A stretch of 64,000 nucleotides of DNA from Tetragonia tetragonoides (GCA_038025085.1 CM076145.1:10885000-10948999); one strand, 5' to 3'. Shown: positions 10,347 to 22,530, counted from the first letter of the stretch. Numbers and translations are program-made. The notes: generated by a model not told the origin, from the letters alone.

Positions 10347-11130
10347 TGATGCGTTAGCATCAGGTCATCAAGTTACGAGCGTGAGCATTAATGCATTAAT
10401 CATGGCATTTGGGACTCTCTCACGTTTGAATGGTGATGATTCTGGTCCTAGAGGTCTTAGTGTCCTTTTGGCCACTTAATCTAGGTTATATCGGTACAAG
10501 ATTAATCCATACAAATAAGCATTTGTGATTAGTGTTAGTTATAGTGCACCCTGCATGTAATTAGCATAATTAACAAATGTAATTAGTTGTTATTTGAATT
10601 CCCTAAGTAGTTGCTGAGTAAGGCGCGCCTAAGAGCACATGGGGCAGGTAAGGATGAAGAATGAGGCTCCTTACAGCTCACCCACGTTTGTCCTTATGCA
10701 AGGACAAGCAACAGCTGTCAAGTGGTCCAAAACGGAAGGAAATGCGCTCCAAATTGTACTGCACGTATTTGGCTCATTTCTGGGCAAAATACTGAAGTTT
10801 CATTTTGCTTGGGCACTACTCTTGGACAGCTCACCCTTTCTAGAGTATTCTTAGGTTATTAGGGCACATTTGTGACCCCTATAAATATGTAAGAACAGCT
10901 GATGTAAAAGGCACTTGTTGATGAATGAAAAATACACGGCTGCTGCCTTCTTACAAATCTTGCGTTCTTTACAATAATCTTAGGGTTATTTGGTGAGCAA
11001 GTAGTATTCTTTATCCATAGCTTGGTGGTTTAATCCTTTATAGCTTTGGTGGTGATACTCATTATCCTTTCTTCTCTTAATCCTCTGTTTTTGTTTATAA
11101 ATTGCTAAGGTTGTAATTGCAAACGTATCA
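10347..11130 (+). repeat. E2 5' LTR (784 bp)
   Basis: Starts TGATGCGTTAGCA, ends AAACGTATCA just before the PBS, and carries a TATA box at 10880-10887. The stretch about 10680-10870 is almost identical to part of the solo LTR E6, while the first 300 bp are clearly diverged from E6. A 71-codon frame at 10639-10854 lies wholly within the LTR and is not called as a gene. Confidence 0.88.
10880..10887 (+). promoter_or_regulatory. TATA box of E2 5' LTR
   Basis: TATAAATA within CCCCTATAAATATG. The same sequence and context occur in solo LTR E6 at 63393-63400. Confidence 0.6.
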
Positions 11131-11132
11131 TT

Positions 11133-11144
11133 TGGTATTAGAGC
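11133..11144 (+). other. Primer binding site of E2
   Basis: TGGTATTAGAGC begins 2 bases after the LTR. It differs by one base (T for C at position 7) from the usual initiator-Met PBS seen in E1, E3, E4 and E5. Confidence 0.75.
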
Positions 11145-11297
11145 ATAGGTTCAACCTTAGCACCATTTTCTCTCATCAAAGTTCTCTCCTTTCTTGTCTC
11201 AATCACGTCCAAAGTTCCAATCTTTGAGTCACAAAAGAACCCATTTACAGCCCAAACACAATTCCTAGCTTAAACACAACCAAACTCACAAACAGCC

Positions 11298-14200
11298 ATG
11301 GATGATGAACAAATACCCAGAAAATTAACTCTTGAGCAAGCTAAAGAGCTTAGGAGAGAAAGGGAGATGCGTGAGGTTAAGGAACAACTTAGCAACCTCA
11401 CCCAACAAATGACTGATTTTCTCAACATTGGTAGAGGTAGAGCTCGTGGTCGAGGTGATGATGATGGTTCTCTTAGTCCAAGGAGAAAAGATGAGCAATG
11501 GGGTGATTTAAAGTTTGAACCCCCTGATTTTGATGGTGGTACAAACCCAGATGACTATTTGGAGTGGGAGCAACAAATGGGTATATTGTTTGATACCAAG
11601 GGGTATAGTGAGGAAAAGAGTTTCAAAGTTGCTGTTTTGAAGCTCAAAAAGTATGCTTCTTTGTGGTATGAAAGCATGAAACTACAAAGAGAGCGTGAGG
11701 GTAAATCTAGGGTGCGTTCATGGCCCAAGCTTAAGAAAATCATGCACAAACGCTTTGTGCCCCCTTCCTATACTCAAGATCTCTACCTCAAGCTCACAAA
11801 TTTCAGTCAAGGAACTCCAAGTGTAGCAGATTACATTAGAGATTTTGAGCAACTACAAATCAGAACCGGCATTGTAGAGGATCCACAACTCTCAATTGCG
11901 CGTTTTATTTCTGGTTTAGACACCAATGTTGGTAATAAAGTTGAAGTACAGCCTTTTTGGTCTCTAGATGATGTATACAAGTTGGCTTTGAAGATTGAAA
12001 AGCAAGAGAAAGCGAAGAAACCAGCAGCAAAGCCCACATTTAGGAGTTTTACTCCTCGGGCAGAAAGTTCTTCTAAAGGGAGCGAAAATGACAAAAGGTT
12101 TCCTAGAGATCCTAAGGCCAACAAGGATGCTCTTAGACCATCTCTCTCTAGGAAATGCTTCAAGTGTCAAGGCTATGGACACTTTCAAGCTGAGTGCCCC
12201 AACAAGAGAGTGTTATCTCTCCGTGAGTATGATGAGCTTAGGCAATTGGATGACGATAAGGAGCAGAATGAAGAGCAATCTATTGACGATGAATTGGACA
12301 TTGAACCTGACCAAGGCTCACCTCTATTGGTGGTTCAAAGGGTCCTTCATGCTAGAGAGGCAGAGGAGACACTATCTCAAAGGGAGAAGATATTTCAAAC
12401 CAAGTGCACCGTGAAAGAAAAGCTTTGCACTTTAATCATTGATGGCGGTTCTTGCACATATGTGGCGTCTACTCTCATGGTGGAAAAGCTTGGATTGGCC
12501 ACCAAAGAACACCCTCATCCTTATTCCTTGCAATGGTTAGAGAAGGGAAGCAAAGCCAAGGTAACAAAACAAGTCACGATCCCTTTTTCGATTGGAAAAG
12601 TATACAATGATGAGATTTTGTGTGATGTGATCCCCATGGATGCTTGTCATTTGCTGTTAGGTAGACCTTGGTTATATGATAGAAGAGTAATGCATGATGG
12701 CTTTAGAAATGTTTACTCTTTTGAGGTTCAGGGAAAGAAAATTAATTTGCAACCCGCAAAATTGTCTTTATGTGGGGGAACGCAAGTTGGGGAGGGTTCT
12801 TCTGTTTCTAACTCATCAAAGCATGCTATGATTGTTAAAGGTGCTGATTTAGAGTATGAAATGGTGCATGGAAATGTTGTTTATATGCTGGTGTTGCTTG
12901 GGGAGAATGAGAACATTGTTGGAAAGCCTTTACATGCTTTAATGCAACCTTTGCTTGAAAAGTATGTCGACGTGTTCCCATCTGATTTACCCCATGGTTT
13001 GCCACCCATTAGGGGCATAGAGCATCAAATAGACTTTGTTCCGGGAGCCTCACTTCCTAACAAAGCAGCTTATAGGTGTAATCCCCAAGAGACTAAGGAG
13101 TTACAACGTCAAGTAGAGGAGTTACTTGATAGGGGATACATTAGAGAGAGCATGAGTCCTTGTAGTGTACCAGCTCTCCTTGTGCCAAAAAAGGATGGAA
13201 GCATGAGAATGTGTGTTGATAGCCGTTCAATTAACAACATTACCATTAAGTATAGATATCCAATTCCTCGCTTGGATGATATGCTTGATGAGCTGTTTGG
13301 TTCTTGTGTCTTCTCTAAAGTGGATTTGAGGAGTGGTTACCATCAAATTAGAATGAAGGATGGGGATGAATGGAAGACAGCCTTCAAGACGAAAGGGGGT
13401 CTTTATGAATGGCTTGTAATGCCATTTGGGTTGTCCAATGCTCCTAGCACATTCATGCGTCTTATGAATGAGGTATTGCGTTCCTTTATTGGTAAATTTG
13501 TTGTTGTGTATTTTGATGATATTCTCATATACTCTAAGAGTGATTCTGAGCATGTGCAGCACCTAACACGCGTTTTTGAGGCTCTAAGGCAACACAAGCT
13601 GTTTGCTAAGCTTGAGAAATGTGATTTCTTTGTTCCTAGTGTCATGTTTCTTGGTTACATTGTGTCCAAGGATGGTATAGCTGTTGATCCCAGCAAGGTT
13701 GAGGCGATTAAGACATGGCCTACTCCTACTAGCATCACGCAAGTAAGGAGCTTCCATGGGCTAGCTTCTTTTTACAGAAGATTCATCAAGCAATTCAGCT
13801 CTCTTTTAGCACCACTTACGGATTGTATGAAGAAAGGTGTCTTTGAGTGGACTCCCATGGCTCAAAATGCTTTTGAGGCCATCAAAGAAAGGCTTAACTC
13901 CACCCCTATACTAGCTTTGCCTAACTTTGATCAACCATTTGAAGTGGAATGTGATGCTTGTGGAACCGGTATTGGAGCTGTTTTGGTGCAAAATAAGCGT
14001 CCTATTGCTTATTTCAGTGAGAAGTTGAATGGTTCAAGAGGGAATTACAGCACTTATGACAAAGAGTTCTATGCAATTGTGAGGGCTCTTGATCATTGGG
14101 CTCATTACTTAAAACCAAGGCAGTTCATTTTGCACTCTGATCATGAAGCGTTGAAGTATATTAATGGGCAGCACAAGTTGAGTTCAAGACATGCTAAATG

Positions 14201-14897
14201 GGTGGAATATCTTCAATCATTCTCCTTTGTATCTAAGTACAAAACTGGTGCAAGCAATGTGGTAGCCGATGCTTTATCAAGGCGACATTCTATGTTGTCT
14301 ATCCTCAAGGCCAAGGTTTTAGGCTTCTCTTTCATACGGGAACTTTACAAAGATGATCCAGATTTCTCTCCCATGTTTGATGGCAGCAAGGAGGTGGAAA
14401 AAGGCCCTTTTCACATTCATGAAGGGTTCCTTTTCAAGCACAACAGATTGTGTATCCCTAAGGGCTCAATTCGAGACCTACTTATAAGGGAAGCTCACTT
14501 AGGAGGATTGGCTGGCCACTTTGGCATTGTGAAGACTCTTGAGGTCTTAAGTGAGCACTTTTATTGGCCAAGAATGCACAAGTTGATGCCCAGATCAGAA
14601 GGCCCTTTTAAAATCATCGAGAAGATCAACGACAATGCATACAAGCTTGAACTGCCTGGAGAGAGTTCAATTTCAGCAACTTTTAATATAGGAGATCTGC
14701 TGCCTTATTTGGAGCATGAATACCTTGATGATTTGAGGGCAAATCCAAAAAAAGTTGGGGAGGATGATGCGTTAGCATCAGGTCATCAAGTTACGAGCGT
14801 GAGCATTAATGCATTAATCATGGCATTTGGGACTCTCTCACGTTTGAATGGTGATGATTCTGGTCCTAGAGGTCTTAGTGTCCTTTTGGCCACTTAA
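11298..14897 (+). CDS. CRM-like gag-pol polyprotein lacking the integrase core
   Basis: An open frame of 1199 codons starting at an ATG about 150 bp after the PBS. Gag spans residues about 70-240, with a zinc knuckle at C287, C290, H295 and C300. The protease DGGS motif has its catalytic D382. Reverse transcriptase (about 580-765) has Y738, F739, D740 and D741. RNase H has D886, E923 and D948. The integrase zinc domain begins with H1067 and H1074 but stops after YWPRM: its two cysteines and the whole DDE core are missing. The frame resumes in the C-terminal part ([20 protein letters not shown]). The deletion is in frame. The ORF crosses the polypurine tract and ends about 44 codons inside the 3' LTR. 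Full-length relatives would be about 300 residues longer. Gag, protease, RT and RNase H look intact; integration would need help in trans. Confidence 0.9.
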   Translation: MDDEQIPRKLTLEQAKELRREREMREVKEQLSNLTQQMTDFLNIGRGRARGRGDDDGSLSPRRKDEQWGDLKFEPPDFDGGTNPDDYLEWEQQMGILFDTKGYSEEKSFKVAVLKLKKYASLWYESMKLQREREGKSRVRSWPKLKKIMHKRFVPPSYTQDLYLKLTNFSQGTPSVADYIRDFEQLQIRTGIVEDPQLSIARFISGLDTNVGNKVEVQPFWSLDDVYKLALKIEKQEKAKKPAAKPTFRSFTPRAESSSKGSENDKRFPRDPKANKDALRPSLSRKCFKCQGYGHFQAECPNKRVLSLREYDELRQLDDDKEQNEEQSIDDELDIEPDQGSPLLVVQRVLHAREAEETLSQREKIFQTKCTVKEKLCTLIIDGGSCTYVASTLMVEKLGLATKEHPHPYSLQWLEKGSKAKVTKQVTIPFSIGKVYNDEILCDVIPMDACHLLLGRPWLYDRRVMHDGFRNVYSFEVQGKKINLQPAKLSLCGGTQVGEGSSVSNSSKHAMIVKGADLEYEMVHGNVVYMLVLLGENENIVGKPLHALMQPLLEKYVDVFPSDLPHGLPPIRGIEHQIDFVPGASLPNKAAYRCNPQETKELQRQVEELLDRGYIRESMSPCSVPALLVPKKDGSMRMCVDSRSINNITIKYRYPIPRLDDMLDELFGSCVFSKVDLRSGYHQIRMKDGDEWKTAFKTKGGLYEWLVMPFGLSNAPSTFMRLMNEVLRSFIGKFVVVYFDDILIYSKSDSEHVQHLTRVFEALRQHKLFAKLEKCDFFVPSVMFLGYIVSKDGIAVDPSKVEAIKTWPTPTSITQVRSFHGLASFYRRFIKQFSSLLAPLTDCMKKGVFEWTPMAQNAFEAIKERLNSTPILALPNFDQPFEVECDACGTGIGAVLVQNKRPIAYFSEKLNGSRGNYSTYDKEFYAIVRALDHWAHYLKPRQFILHSDHEALKYINGQHKLSSRHAKWVEYLQSFSFVSKYKTGASNVVADALSRRHSMLSILKAKVLGFSFIRELYKDDPDFSPMFDGSKEVEKGPFHIHEGFLFKHNRLCIPKGSIRDLLIREAHLGGLAGHFGIVKTLEVLSEHFYWPRMHKLMPRSEGPFKIIEKINDNAYKLELPGESSISATFNIGDLLPYLEHEYLDDLRANPKKVGEDDALASGHQVTSVSINALIMAFGTLSRLNGDDSGPRGLSVLLAT
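14753..14764 (+). other. Polypurine tract of E2
   Basis: AGTTGGGGAGGA, preceded by an A-run, sits immediately before TGATGCG of the 3' LTR and within the reading frame, encoding part of KKVGEDD. Confidence 0.7.
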
Positions 14898-15167
14898 TCT
14901 AGGTTATGTCGGTACAAGATTAATCCGTACAAATAAGCATTTGTGATTAGTGTTAGTTATAGTGCACCCTGCATGTAATTAGCATAATTAACAAATGTAA
15001 TTAGTTGTTATTTAAATTCCCTAAGTAGTTGCTGAGTAAGGCGCGCCTAAGAGCACATGGGGCAGGTAAGGATGAAGAATGAGGCTCCTTACAGCTCACC
15101 CACGTTTGTCCTTATGCAAGGACAAGCAACAGCTGTCAAGTGGTCCAAAACGGAAGGAAATGCGCTC
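14765..15167 (+). repeat. E2 3' LTR, truncated to its first 403 bp
   Basis: Matches 10347 onward with about three differences. It is cut at GCGCTC before the TATA box and joined to R-type satellite. The loss removes the transcription end and the right integration end, so this copy cannot retrotranspose as it stands. Confidence 0.9.
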
Positions 15168-15810
15168 AATCTCTTAAAAGAGAAAGCTTAATATACAACA
15201 CAAAAGAACTCAAATCTCTTTCTCCCCCTCTTTGTCACCTACACCTAGGATTGTTTATCCTCAAATACTCAAGCTTTTGAATGCATTTACGCGTTTTAAC
15301 AGCTCTTACGACTAGGGTGATAGAGATTGAGTTCTTTTGTGTTTTATATTAAGAGAAAGCACTACAATGTTTTGTTTGCATTCATTTTAGTATGAAACTA
15401 CACCTAGAATGTTTTAAAGTACAAACAAGCTACAACTCAAGCTTTTGAATGCATTTACGCGTTTTGAAAGCTCATACGAGTAGGGTGAAAGAGATTTGAG
15501 TTCTTTTGTGTTGTATATTAAGAGAAAGCATCCAAATACTTTGTTTGCATTCATTTGAGTGTGAAACTACACCTAGGATGTTTACAAGGATGTTTACACG
15601 TACAACCAGTAAAAAGAACTTGCATTCATATGCATTTACGCGTTTTAAATAAAGCATTATACATTAGTACTTAATTTTGAATGTATTTACGCATTTTAAC
15701 AGCTCTTACAACTAGGTTGAAAGAGATTGAGTTCTTTTGTGTTGTATATTAAGAGAAATCACACAAATGCTTTGTTTGCATTCATTTGAGTGAGAAACTA
15801 CACCAAGAAT
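15168..15810. repeat. 168-bp satellite array, block 3
   Basis: A short R piece to about 15225, with an irregular TCTCCCCCTCTTTGTCACC stretch, then F-oriented monomers. Several are divergent, for example around 15640-15680. It ends inside a monomer at ACACCAAGAAT, where a non-satellite island starts. Confidence 0.9.
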
Positions 15811-16238
15811 ATCATTGAAAAAATGATAGAAAACTACAAAGTGTATACTTTGTTCGGAGTTGAGTTAGTACCATTTCGCATGTGTTATATACGCGTAAAG
15901 GATTAGATCCTTGCGTTTCTGCTTTGTGCTTGATCTTTCTCTTGGATAGTCATAGCTTTGAGGACTAACATGGTGGTGCGTTAAATCTGAACCCAGGACT
16001 GAACTTTGCTGCTTCAGTGGTGCGAAGATATCTCCTGTAAGGGGTTTCATGTATGCTTCAGGTAAGCTAAAGTGGCGACTTGAATATGCATTGGTGCAGT
16101 GTCATATTTAGTGTTAGCTTTTGCATCAGTAACCTTGATTCTACCTCGAATTTGATTCTGCCTCTGTTTTCCTTACTTGTTCAATTCATGGGTGTATCAA
16201 TTAGAAGAGCTGCTTGGTTTATTGGCAAAGGTTCACAT
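15811..16238. other. Non-satellite island, possible captured gene fragment
   Basis: 428 bp unlike the satellite, inserted inside an F monomer. The minus strand has an open frame of about 60 codons (16050 to 15865). Its first part is polar and gene-like, with SSVLGSDLTHHHVSP and PRERSSTKQKRKDL. It is preceded on that strand by TTTAG, which could be a splice acceptor. On the plus strand the same place reads CAGGTAAGC, which could be a donor. I do not recognise the protein. There are no terminal repeats or target duplications. It could be a gene fragment captured during repair, or part of an unrecognised transposon. Confidence 0.35.
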
Positions 16239-19200
16239 GCACCCAAATGCTTTGTTTGCATTCATTTGAGTGAGAAACTACACCAAGGATGTTTACAAGT
16301 ACAAACAAGCTTCAACTCAAGCTTTTGAATGTATTTACGCGTTTTAACAGCTCTTACGAGTAGGGTGAAAGAGATTGAGTTCTTTTGTGTTGTATATTAA
16401 GAAAAAGCTCGCAAATGCTTTGTTTACATTCATTTGAGTGTGAAACTACCCCAAGGATGTTTACAACTACAAACAAGCTTGAACTCAAGCTTTTGAATGC
16501 ATATAAGCGTTTTAAAAGCTCATACGACAAGGGTGAAAGAGATTTGAGTTCTTTTGTGTTGTATATTAAGAGAATGCATCCAAATACTTTGTTTGCATTC
16601 ATTTGAGTGTGAAACTACACCTAGGATGTTTACAAGAACAAACAAGCTTCAACTCAAGCTTTTGAATGCATTTACGCGTTTTGAATGCATTTACGCGTTT
16701 TAACAGCTCTTACGACTATGGTAAAAGAAATTGAGTTCTTTTGTGTTGTATATTGAGAGAAAGCACCCAGATGCTTTGTTTTCATTCATTTGAGTGAGAA
16801 ACTACACCAAGGATGTTTACAAGTACAAACAAGCTTCAACTCAAGCTTTTGAATGCATTTACGCGTTTTAACAGCTCTTACGATTAGGGTGAAAGAGATT
16901 GAGGTCTTTTGTGTTGTATATTAAGAGAAAGCACCCAGATGCTTTGTTTGCATTTATTTAACTGAGAAACTACACCAAGGATGTTTACAAGTACAAACAA
17001 GCTTCAACTCAAGCTTTTGAATGCATTTACGCGTTTTGAATGCATTTACTAACAGAAAGCATTTGTTTCTCACAACTCAAGCTTTTGAATGCATTTACTC
17101 TATCACCATAATACATTCAAAAGCTTGAGTTGAAGCTTGTTTGTACTTGTAAACATCCTTGGTGTAGTTTCTCACTCAAATGAATGCAAACAAAGCATTT
17201 GTGTGATTTCTCTTAATATACAACACAAAAGAACTCAATCTCTTTCACCCTAATCGTAAGAGCTGTTAAAACGCGTAAATGCATTCAAAAGCTTGAGTTG
17301 AAGCTTGTTTGTACTTCTAAACATCCTTGGTGTAGTTTCTCACTCAAATGAATGCAAACAAAGCATCTGGGTGCTTTCTCTCAATATACAACACAAAAGA
17401 ACTCAATCTCTTTCACCCTAGTCGTAAGAGCTGTTAAAACGCGTAAAAGCATTCAAAACGTGGAGTTAAAGCTTGTTTGTACTTGTAAACATCCTTGGTG
17501 TAGTTTCTCACTCAAATGAATGTTTCTCTTAATATACAACACAAAAGACCTCAATCTTTTTCACCCTAATCGTAAGAGCTGTTAAAACTCGTAAATGCAT
17601 TCAAAAGGTGGAGTTAAAGCTTGTTTGTACTTGTAAACATCCTTGGTGTAGTTTCTCACTCAAATGAATGCAAACCAAGCAGTACTTGTAAACATCCTTC
17701 GTGTAAACACATACTTTGTCAAATTATTTAATACACAAAAGACCTCAATCTCTTTCACACAAATGCAAACAAACCTAGTCGTGTTTTAACACCCTAGTCA
17801 TTTGAAAGAGAAACTACACCAAGGATGTTTACAAGTACAAACAAGCTTCAACTGAAGCTTTTGAATGCATTTACGCGTTTTAACAGCTCTTACGACTAGG
17901 CGAAAAGAGATTGAGTTCTTTTGTGTTGTATATTAAGAAAAAGCTCGCAAATGCTTTGTTTACATTCATTAGAGTGTGAAACTACCCCAAGGATGTTTAC
18001 AAGTACAAACAAGCTTCAACTCAAGCTTTGGAATGCATTTACGCGTTTTAAAAGCGCATACGACTAGGGTGAAAGAGATTGAGGTCTTTTCTGTTGTTTA
18101 TTAAGAGAAAGCACCCAAATGCTTTGTTTGCATTCATTTGAGTGAGAAACTACACCAAGGATGTTTACAAGTACAAACAAGCTTTAACTCCACCTTTTGA
18201 ATGCATATACGCGTTTTAAAACCTCATACGACTAGGGTGAAAGAGATTGAGTTCTTTTGTGTTGTATTTTCAGAGAAAGCACCCAAAAGCTTTGTTTGCA
18301 TTCATTTGAGTGAAAAACTACACCAAAGATGTTTACAAGTACAAACAAGCTTCAACTCAAGCTTAAGAGAAAGCACCCAAATGCTTTGTTTGCATTCATT
18401 TGAGTGTGAAACTACCCCAAGGATGTTTACAACTACAAACAAGCTTGAACTCAAGCTTTTGAATGCATTTAAGCGTTTTAAAAGCTCTTACGACTAGGGT
18501 GAAAGAGATTGAGTTCTTTTGTGTTGTATTTTCAGAGAAAGCACCCAAAAGCTTTGTTTGCATTCATTTGAGTGTGAAACTACACCTGGGATGTGTACAG
18601 GTACCAACAAGCTTCAATTCAAGCTTTTGAATGCATTTACGCGTTTTGAATGCGTTTACTAACAGAAAGCATTTGTTTCTCACAACTCAAGCTTTTGAAT
18701 GCATTTACTCTATCACCATAATACATTCAAAAGCTTGAATTGAAGCTTGTTTGTACTTGTAAACATCCTTGGTGTAGTTTCTCACTCAAATGAATGCAAA
18801 CAAAGCATTTGTGTGATTTCTCTTAATATACAACACAAAAGAACTCAATCTCTTTCACCCTAATCGTAAGAGCTGTTAAAACGCGTAAATGCATTCAAAA
18901 GCTTGAGTTGAAGGTTGTTTGTACTTGTAAACATCCTTGGTGTAGTTTCTCACTCAAATGAATGCAAACAAAGCATCTGGGTGTTTTCTCTCAATATACA
19001 ACACAAACGAACTCAATTTCTTTTACCATAGTCGTAAGAGCTGTTAAAACGCGTAAATGCATTCAAAACGCGTAAATGCATTCAAAAGCTTGAGTTGAAG
19101 CTTGTTTGTACTTGTAAACATTCTTGGTGTAGTTTCTCACTCAAATGAATGCAAACAAAGCATTTGTGTGATTTCTCTTAATATACAACACAAAAGACCT

Positions 19201-19429
19201 CAATCTCTTTCACCCTAGATGTAAGAGCTGTTAAAACGCGTAAATGCATTCAAAAGGTGGAGTTAAAGCTTGTTTGTACTTGTAAACATCCTTGGTGTAG
19301 TTTCTCACTCAAATGAATGCAAACAAAACATTTGGGTGCGTTCTCTTAATATACAACACAAAAGACCTCAATCTTTTTCACCCTAGTCATACGAGCTTTT
19401 AAAACGCGTAAATGCATTCAAAAGCTTGA

Positions 19430-20280
19430 GTTGAAGCTTGTTTGTACTTGTAAACATTCTTGGTGTAGTTTCTCACTGAAATGAATGCAAACAAAGCTTT
19501 TGGTTGCTTTCCCTTAAAATACAATACAAAAGAACTCAATCTTTTTCACCCTAGTCGTATGAGGTTTTAAAACGTGTAAATGCTTTCAAAAGCTTGAATT
19601 GAAGCTTGTTTGTACTTGTAAACATTCTTGATGTAGTTTCTCACTCAAATGAATGCAAACAAAGCATTTGTGTGATTTCTCTTAATATACAACACAAAAG
19701 AACTCAATCTCTTTCACCCTAGTTGTAAGAGCTGTTAAAATGCGTAAATGCATTCAAAAGGGTGAGTTAAAGCTTGTTTTTACTTGTAAACATCCTTGGT
19801 GTAGTTTCTCACTCAAATGAATGCAAACAAAGCATTTGGGTGCTTTCTCTTAATATACAACACAAAAGACCTCAATCTCTTTCACCCTAGATGTAAGAGC
19901 TGTTAAAACGCGTAAATGCATTCAAAAGGTGGAGTTAAAGCTTGTTTGTACTTGTAAACATCCTTGGTGTAGTTTCTCACTCAAATGAATGCAAACAAAA
20001 CATTTGGGTACGTTCTCTTAATATACAACACAAAAGACCTCAATCTTTTTCACCCTAGTCATACGAGCCTTTAAAACGCGTAAATGCATTCAAAAGCTTG
20101 AGTTGAAGCTTGTTTGTACTTGTAAACATTCTCGGTGTAGTTTCTCACTGAAATGAATGCAAACAAAGCTTTTGGTTGCTTTCCCTTAAAATACAATACA
20201 AAAGAACTCAATCTTTTTCACCCTAGTTGTATGAGGTTTTAAAACGTGTAAATATATTCAAAAGGTGGAGTTAAAGCTTG
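19430..20280. repeat. Tetramer higher-order period of 672 bp
   Basis: The variant CCCTTAAAATACAATAC occurs at 19511 and again at 20183, exactly 672 bp (4 x 168) apart. The surrounding variants repeat in the same order (CATTTGGGT.CGTTCTC, then the GAAATGAATGC monomer, then GAGGTTTTAAAACGTGTAAAT). This is a short run of about two tetramer units. Confidence 0.75.
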
Positions 20281-20354
20281 TTTGAACTCAATCCTTGGGG
20301 TAGTTTCACACTCAAATGAATGTAAACAAAGCATTTGCGAGCTTTTTCTTAATA

Positions 20355-20359
20355 TACAA
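20355..20359. repeat. Left target-site duplication of E3
   Basis: TACAA precedes TGATGTGAAAT and is matched by TACAA at 23522-23526 after GCATCA. Both flanks are R satellite in register. Confidence 0.93.
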
Positions 20360-21187
20360 TGATGTGAAATAAGTAACAAAACGGAAATTAACCTTTGATA
20401 GTATCACACAAAGGGATCTTGTTCAAGAATCACTCAAGAACAACTCACGAATCACTCGTAAGGGTTTCAACCTGAATCACTCAGTTTGAGGGGTAAATAC
20501 TCACGTATTCAATAATTAATCATCAAAGCACGAGTTTACAGTAGCAAAGCTCTCCCCTATTTATAGACAAAGAAATCTAAAGCTATCCGGAATCCTATTT
20601 CTAGTCGAAATAGGAAACTAACTACGAAACTTATTACAATTGTAAAACGAACTAACTAACAGCTTTCCTAATACCTAATGGACTTCTAATACTAATAACA
20701 ATCAGATTATTACTCTCCTAAACAATAATCAACGATTTAATGAAATACTAAACGAAATCGAACTAAACAATTGATTACTTGGCGTCCAAGGCACAAACCC
20801 GTTGGAACAGCTTTCCACTGTAAATTCAATCGTCTTTTTAACCCTTTTACGTTTTGAATAATGGAAAAATCAAAGGACAGGAGTTTTAGATATCGTTTCC
20901 AGCTTTCTACAGAATTTTGAATCACCATGATCCCACGTTGTATGAGTGAGTTATGATCGAAATACGAACCAGTGTAGAAGCTGTCAAAATTATGGGAATC
21001 CTTATAATGAATGAGATCATATAATAAGAGCTTTAATCCCGACCTTGTGTGGAAACTCCATGTAATTATCTTTATAGGAGTCAATTTAATGCATAACCAC
21101 CAAAGGAACTCGATGTAAACAAGAATATATGTTCTCTTGCTAGTTCCTTGGTTGTTCTGTTTACTTTGCACACTTGCACCCGCATCA
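20360..21187 (-). repeat. E3 3' LTR (828 bp)
   Basis: On the minus strand it starts TGATGCGGGTGCAAG and ends TTTCACATCA. TATAAATA on the minus strand lies at 20559-20566. It encodes the tail of the gag frame. Confidence 0.93.
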
Positions 21188-22530
21188 ATCTCCCTTTCTT
21201 CAAAAAGAATTGTCCTCAATTCTTCGTATATAGTAATCTTCTCCCAAACCTGTATATTCATCAAATTATCCTTAAAAATTTCCAATGAACCCACAAGGTT
21301 AAGAGCCTTGCTGCTGTCTTCTTGATGGACATCTTCTTTCTCTTGTTCTTGATCAAAGCTAGATTCAAGAAGTCCCAACTCCATCTCGGATTTCTCTTGC
21401 ATGTCATCAATGTAATCAAGATCTTCAAGGAAATCACCAATATTTTCTGGTTCAATGAATATTTCTTCGATAAATTCATCAACCACAGTTGGTAGGCTTG
21501 AATTATTAACTTGAACAACAATAAGGGGGTCAATGTTATTGGTCTTTTCTTGTGAATCTTCCATAGGAACAATATCTTTAAAGTAATCATCAAGATCTGG
21601 TTTTCCTTTGAATGTATCCACAACATAGAGCCTATCTTCATTGATGGGTTGATCATTTATTATGCACCCATTCATGTACTCCAACTTATGATTTCGACGT
21701 TGAAGTGCTTGTTGGTATGCTTGTTGTGCTTGTAGGTGCACTAATTGTTGCTCCCTCTCTTGCCTCTCAATCTTGAGAGCTATCTTGCAAACATACTCAA
21801 AAGATATGTAAGGAACAAGCTCCACCTTGCGCCTTAGAGTTGAGTTTAGTCCTTTGATGAATCTTGCAATCTTTAACTCTTCCCTCTCCACGAGATCACA
21901 CATCATGTGCGCGTTTTCAAACTTTTGGAGGTAGTCTTGTACACTTCAGGTTTCTTGGCTTAAGGACGTGAGTTTCAAGAACTGTGCTTGCTCAAACTCT
22001 TTAGGCAAAAATCGGTTCTTTAAATGTTTCTTGAGTTTGTCCCAAGTCTCAATCTTTGCTTTCCCGTCCTTCTTGCGTCGAGCCTTTAGTTTTTCATACC
22101 AAAAAGAAGCGTGCTTGGTGAGTTTATGCGTGGCTAACTTGCATCTTCGCCGCTCATCATACTCCTTGTATTCAAAGACTCTCTCCATAGTTCTAAGCCA
22201 ATCAAGAAAGGCCTCTGGATCGTAGGAACCGTCATATTCAGGGAGTTCGACTTTCAAGTTCCTATCATCATCATAGGGGTGTCGTGGTTTAGGAGCGTCA
22301 TTGGTTCTAGTCCCACTTGTGTCTTCAAACTCCTCATCGAAGGTGGGGTCACGGTTGTGGTTTCTCCAATGAATTCCGCGCATCCTTGTCTCCATGTTTT
22401 CCCTATCTTCTTGGTTTCTTCTTTCCATAGCAGCCATCCGCTCTGCCATCCGCTCTTCTTGAGTTTTGAAAGATGCCCTGAGATCCTCCATGGCTGTTAA
22501 CAACTTTGCTAGTTTGTTGGGCTCACCCAT
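20737..22530 (-). pseudogene. Gag-like gene of E3 with one nonsense codon
   Basis: Read from the ATG at 22530 (MGEPN) the frame is open for about 194 codons, meets TGA at 21946-21948, then stays open to 20737. E4 has TCA at the same place, so this is a single substitution. Upstream residues form a charged coiled-coil-like region rich in ERMA and ERRN. The gag core follows (FLDWLRTMERVFEYKE, KHASFWYEKLKARRK, LKNRFLP). Unlike E1 there is no CCHC zinc knuckle. The acidic linker FIEPENIGDFLEDL precedes the LTR-encoded tail with ITWSFHTRSGLKLLLYD. The frame runs about 18 codons past the E4 stop. A truncated gag is the likely product. Confidence 0.87.
21188..21200 (-). other. Polypurine tract of E3
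   Basis: On the minus strand AAGAAAGGGAGAT abuts TGATGCGG of the 3' LTR. It is identical to the E1 and E4 tracts and lies within the gag frame. Confidence 0.8.

Larger units (their letters stand above)
10347..15167 (+). mobile_element. E2: CRM-like Ty3/gypsy element, 3' end truncated
   Basis: A complete 5' LTR (10347-11130), a PBS, a long gag-pol ORF, a polypurine tract and the first 403 bp of the 3' LTR. The protease DGGSC motif, the RT motif YFDDILIYS with [16 protein letters not shown], and the polyprotein extending into the 3' LTR fit my knowledge of the plant CRM (centromeric chromovirus) lineage. This assignment is from memory of family motifs, not a search. The element starts TGATGCGTTAGCA after AAGAA. 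The right end is lost: LTR sequence stops at GCGCTC and joins satellite AATCTC, with CTC shared at the joint. The overlapping LTR parts differ at about three positions, so the insertion is young. Confidence 0.9.
16239..20359. repeat. 168-bp satellite array, block 4
   Basis: F to about 17090, R to about 17690, a scrambled joint (17690-17815), F to about 18715, then R up to E3. It contains a direct duplication of about 1.6 kb marked by the rare joint ACTAACAGAAAGCATTTG (17048 and 18658). It also contains a 672-bp tetramer period at 19.4-20.3 kb. The segment 16340-17000 is repeated directly at about 34330-34990. The last 5 bases (20355-20359) are the left target duplication of E3. Confidence 0.92.

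Noticed and set aside
10639..10854. 71-codon frame conserved at 63164-63367
   Set aside because: Located wholly in the LTR promoter region; the identity is explained by LTR homology, and no known domain is seen.
11831..12414. Antisense and shifted frames within E2 gag-pol
   Set aside because: Shadows of the intact 1199-codon frame.
10347..15167. E2 as a fully autonomous element
   Set aside because: The integrase core and the right end of the 3' LTR are absent.
16080..16328. 82-codon plus-strand frame
   Set aside because: It runs from the island into satellite sequence and its hydrophobic content looks like intron or untranslated text.
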